Source: Bradyrhizobium sp. AZCC 2176
GTDB lineage: Bacteria > Pseudomonadota > Alphaproteobacteria > Rhizobiales > Xanthobacteraceae
DNA length: 64,000 nt
Direction: 5' to 3'
NCBI RefSeq assembly: GCF_036924645.1
Contig: NZ_JAZHRX010000001.1
Coordinates: 6,165,501-6,229,500 of the forward strand
Each line of letters opens with the position of its first letter. The first letter of the stretch is position 1. The translations under genes and the position numbers were made by a program. The notes beneath the pieces are model-generated. The model was not told the DNA's origin. It made no database searches and worked only from the letters and a program-made list of their open reading frames with translations. Positions 61,388 to 64,000 of this stretch are shown piece after piece.

Positions 61388-62259
61388 GCCTCCGCCCTTT
61401 CGCCGATCGTGAGCTTGACCCGCACTGGTTCGCCGCCGCGCCGAATCTCGACGTCAACGACCGAGCCGACGCTGTCCGGCCCGAGCGCTCGTAACAGCGA
61501 ACGCACGCCGGAGAGCTTCTCGTCGTTCCAGCCGACGATGATATCGCCTTGCCGGATGCCGGCTGCGGCCGAAGGGCCCGACTTGTCGACGCTCATCACC
61601 ATCGCGCCGATGCCATCGTCCAGCTTGACGGGCTGCAGCCCAACCCCGAGATAGCCCCGCGCGATCCGGCCATGGGTTTCAAGTCTTGCTGCGATCCGGC
61701 CGATCGTCGCGCTGGGAATGACAAGAACACGTCGCACCCCCTGGACAGCCATGCCAATCGCTTCACCGGAGGCAGTGAGCGCAAGGCCCCCCTCGTGGCT
61801 GTGTCGCAACCGGACGCCGAGTTCGATCCGGGCGTCTATCTCGCCACCGCGCAGGCTTCGCCAGCGGCCGCCGACCAACGATACCGCACCCAGCGCTGCG
61901 GTGGGAACGCCATGCTCGGCGGCGACCACGACCGACAGCGAGCCGAGATCAGGAATGACAGATGCAAGCGCGACCGGCGCAATACTCTTGTCCTCGAATC
62001 GCAGCAGCGCGATGTCGGTTGTATGATCACGGCCTGCGATGCTGGCCGGCCGCGTCGTTCCGTCGGCAAGTCTGATCGAGACTTCGCCCTCGTCGGCCAA
62101 TGCCTCGTCAGCCGTTACGATCAGGCCGGGTTTCCAGACGAAGCCCGAGGCCCTCAAGCGGTGCGAATGCACCGAGACGATCGCGGGCCTTGTTCGGGCG
62201 ACCATCTCGGCGAGGGCGGAGGAGAGTGAGGAAAGGACGGTTGCGCTCGGGTCGGACAT
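61384..62259 (-). CDS. HtrA-like (S1C) PDZ protein lacking catalytic residues
   Basis: 291 residues from ATG at 62259. Trypsin-like fold: SGFVWKPGLIVTADEALADE where a catalytic His is expected reads TADEAL; Asp82 (TDIALLRF) is kept; the active-site GNSGG reads SHEGG, with Glu156 where Ser should be. A PDZ domain covers about 195-285 (RGYLGVGLQP, GPSAAAGIRQGDIIVGWNDE). No signal peptide, so it may be cytosolic. Likely a sensor or scaffold, not a protease. Confidence 0.82.
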   Translation of the reverse strand: MSDPSATVLSSLSSALAEMVARTRPAIVSVHSHRLRASGFVWKPGLIVTADEALADEGEVSIRLADGTTRPASIAGRDHTTDIALLRFEDKSIAPVALASVIPDLGSLSVVVAAEHGVPTAALGAVSLVGGRWRSLRGGEIDARIELGVRLRHSHEGGLALTASGEAIGMAVQGVRRVLVIPSATIGRIAARLETHGRIARGYLGVGLQPVKLDDGIGAMVMSVDKSGPSAAAGIRQGDIIVGWNDEKLSGVRSLLRALGPDSVGSVVDVEIRRGGEPVRVKLTIGERAEA

Positions 62260-62469
62260 GACTGGAAGCTCCTGGATTGTTTGATCCAATCTGGGGGTTC
62301 GGATTGCGTTCGGGAACTAGCCTGATGGGGAGGCGCGATGGGTTTGACGTCGAGCACACCATCAGGGAACCAGCATCGACGAGCTGTCCGACTTCTCAGC
62401 CGCTACGTGTTGTTGTGGCGGCCAGCAATTTTTCGCACCTATTTTTGGAAATCTTCTAAGAGCTTCTCT

Positions 62470-62503
62470 AAGAACCTTTCTAGCGACTCCAAGAACCTTT
62501 CTA
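62470..62503. promoter_or_regulatory. Iron-control-like direct repeats upstream of TonB receptor
   Basis: AAGAACCTTTCTA occurs at 62470-62482 and 62491-62503, spaced 21 bases (two turns). Each contains TAGAA/TTCTA-type half sites. Such motifs resemble the iron control element bound by Irr or Fur-like regulators in rhizobia. About 100 bases upstream of the receptor start. Confidence 0.45.
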
Positions 62504-62601
62504 TTAGAGAAATCATCGTCCCTCGCGTATGCGTCCCACTGGGGTTGCGCTGCCAAGTTTCCTGAAAGCGCGACAAGTGCTCTCAGGGTTGGGGTGACGC
62601 T

Positions 62602-64000
62602 TTGAAGTCTCGTGATTTGTTGAGGGTCGCCGCGTCGGCGACCGTGTCCGTATTGGTCTTGTGGCCGCAGGCGATGTTGGCGCAGTCGAGCTCCGGCTCC
62701 GCGTCGCAATCACTCCCGTCAGTCGTTGTCACCTCACCTGAAAAGCGCACCGCGGCAACGACGACGCGGCGCGCCCGGCACCCGGCCGCGCAAAGCGCAG
62801 CCGCGGCCCAAAGGCCCCAACCGAAGCGCGAGGCAACCACTGTTGTCGAGAATCCGCGCGGCGCGGTCCAGGGTTACGTCGCCGGCCGCTCGATGGCGGG
62901 CACCAAGACCAACACGCCGATCATGGAGACGCCGCAGTCCCTCTCGGTCATCGGCAGCGAACAGATTCGCGACCAGAAACCCGGCAAGTTCGACGAGATC
63001 ATGCGTTACACGCCGGGCGTTCTTGCCGGAACGTTCGGCGCCGATCCGCGCAACGACTGGTTCCTGATCCGCGGCTTCAAGTCTGACGACGTCGGCCTCT
63101 TCCTCGACGGGCTGCAATTATTCTACACATCGTTTGCGAGCTGGAAGCTGCAGCCGTTCAACCTTGAGCGCGTCGAAGTGCTCCGCGGCCCCTCCGCCGT
63201 GCTGTACGGCGGCTCCAGCCCGAGCGGCATCGTCAATGCGGTCAGCAAGATGCCGCCGACGGAGCCGATCCGCTATCTCGAGACCGGGGTCAATAATTTC
63301 GGCAACGCTTATTTCGCCTTCGATCTGGGTGGTCCAGTGGCGACGGCTGCCGAGAATGGAAAACTGTTCTATCGGGTGGTCGGTCAGATCCAGAACGGCG
63401 GTACCCAAGTCGATTTCACGCCCGACAACAACTACTTCATCGCGCCGTCGCTGACCTGGAAGCCCGACGCCGATACGACCTTCACCGTGCTGGCGTCAGC
63501 CTCGAAGAACGACACCCGCAGCCAGAACTTCCTGCCCCATACCGGCACTGTCGTATCAGCGCCATTCGGCCGGATTCCGACCAGTCTGTTCGCCAGCGAT
63601 CCCAGCGTCGACAAGTTCAAGCGAGAGCAGGAAATGCTCGGCTACCAGCTCGAGCGCAACCTCTCCGACGACGTGACCTTCCGGCAGAACGCTCGATTCG
63701 CCCATGTCGACGTGACTCTCGCGACGCTGTTCGGCCTCGGTTATGAAACGACGCCCGCGGCAGCCAATCTGATGCGGGGCAATTTCATCACTCGTGGTGT
63801 CGCCAATCAGGGCAATCTCGACAGCCAGCTTGAATACCGTTTCAACACCGGCATTCTCAGGCACACTGCGCTGTTCGGTGTCGACCTGAAGCATTACCGC
63901 ATCGACGATCGACAAGGGTTCACCTGCTGCGCACCCGCCCTCAATCTCGTGAATCCGGTTTACGGCTCCGTCGCGCCTATCAATTGGACGTTTAATAGTA
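62602..64000 (+). CDS. TonB-dependent siderophore receptor, 3' end outside window
   Basis: 466 codons visible from TTG 62602 (KSRDLLRVAA); frame open to the window end. A signal peptide to about residue 27 (QAMLAQ). A Ton-box-like LPSVVVTSP near residue 40, plug domain with MAGTKTNTPIMETPQSLSVI, DQKPGKFDEIMRYTPGV, then VLRGPSAVLYGGSSPSGIVN, and beta-barrel strands. The pattern fits hydroxamate-type (ferrichrome/ferrioxamine) outer-membrane receptors. Iron-starvation control likely. Confidence 0.92.
   Translation, partial: MKSRDLLRVAASATVSVLVLWPQAMLAQSSSGSASQSLPSVVVTSPEKRTAATTTRRARHPAAQSAAAAQRPQPKREATTVVENPRGAVQGYVAGRSMAGTKTNTPIMETPQSLSVIGSEQIRDQKPGKFDEIMRYTPGVLAGTFGADPRNDWFLIRGFKSDDVGLFLDGLQLFYTSFASWKLQPFNLERVEVLRGPSAVLYGGSSPSGIVNAVSKMPPTEPIRYLETGVNNFGNAYFAFDLGGPVATAAENGKLFYRVVGQIQNGGTQVDFTPDNNYFIAPSLTWKPDADTTFTVLASASKNDTRSQNFLPHTGTVVSAPFGRIPTSLFASDPSVDKFKREQEMLGYQLERNLSDDVTFRQNARFAHVDVTLATLFGLGYETTPAAANLMRGNFITRGVANQGNLDSQLEYRFNTGILRHTALFGVDLKHYRIDDRQGFTCCAPALNLVNPVYGSVAPINWTFNS

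Noticed and set aside
1..64000. tRNA or rRNA genes, prophage, complete insertion sequence, CRISPR array
   Set aside because: I looked for cloverleaf ends with GGTTCGAATCC, rRNA-like blocks, transposase motifs and regular repeat-spacer arrays and saw none; a covariance or profile search would be needed to exclude them fully.

Overview
The window is a GC-rich alphaproteobacterial chromosome segment, most probably Bradyrhizobium or a close Nitrobacteraceae relative. Supporting this are a BA14K-type exported protein, the NDUFA12 subunit typical of alphaproteobacterial complex I, a GapR (DUF2312) protein, paired DUF6894 proteins, a vitamin-B12-dependent NrdJ, EcfG-type general-stress promoters (GGAAC-N16/17-CGTT), and many dispersed palindromic repeats. 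I found no rRNA, tRNA, CRISPR array or complete insertion sequence. It reads as ordinary chromosome: short operons separated by repeat-rich intergenic stretches.

Layout. 1-8 kb: a cut-off ion transporter, two hypothetical proteins, a divergent GlxA-type regulator and DJ-1/PfpI pair, a MarR regulator with a membrane protein, NDUFA12, and a BA14K protein. 8-11 kb: a response regulator and a hybrid histidine kinase split by a frameshift. 11-15.5 kb: a BlaI / M56-peptidase / hydrolase cluster with a duplicated operator, then a DUF1993-YjbR operon divergent from a second MarR. 15.5-21 kb: HNH endonuclease, ketopantoate-reductase-like protein, an MFS pump divergent from a cysteine-rich SufR-like regulator, and an EamA transporter. 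21-25 kb: nrdJ with a long leader. 25-32 kb: an AT-richer hypothetical gene, REPIN-like inverted repeats, a Bug/TctC binding protein, a ROK kinase and several exported proteins. 32-40 kb: an MpaB-like (DUF2236) oxygenase coupled to a second Bug protein, a CsaA-like tRNA-binding protein, a dienelactone hydrolase, gapR, pdxY and hisC. 40-49 kb: a class III cyclase, panE, a cytochrome c, an FMN reductase, duplicated DUF6894/microprotein cassettes and an SDR. 49-57 kb: a beta-lactamase-fold hydrolase, small membrane proteins, an NmrA-like protein and a frameshifted chemotaxis receptor. 57-64 kb: a GDPD-like enzyme, an ABC-F ATPase, an operon of very hydrophilic small proteins, a HtrA-like protein without catalytic residues coupled to a LuxR-type regulator, and the start of a TonB-dependent siderophore receptor.

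Themes. The best candidate for something undescribed is a stress-linked set of small uncharacterised proteins. Perfect EcfG-type promoters precede genes at 31928(-), 45334(-) and 51976(-), and near-perfect ones precede the DUF2267/hydrophilic-protein operon at 59296 and 59833. Two sensory genes (the kinase and the chemotaxis receptor) each carry a one-base-scale frameshift, which may be real decay or sequencing error. Gene relics (kinase tail at 15443, EamA start at 7884) and several repeat families show ongoing small-scale rearrangement.
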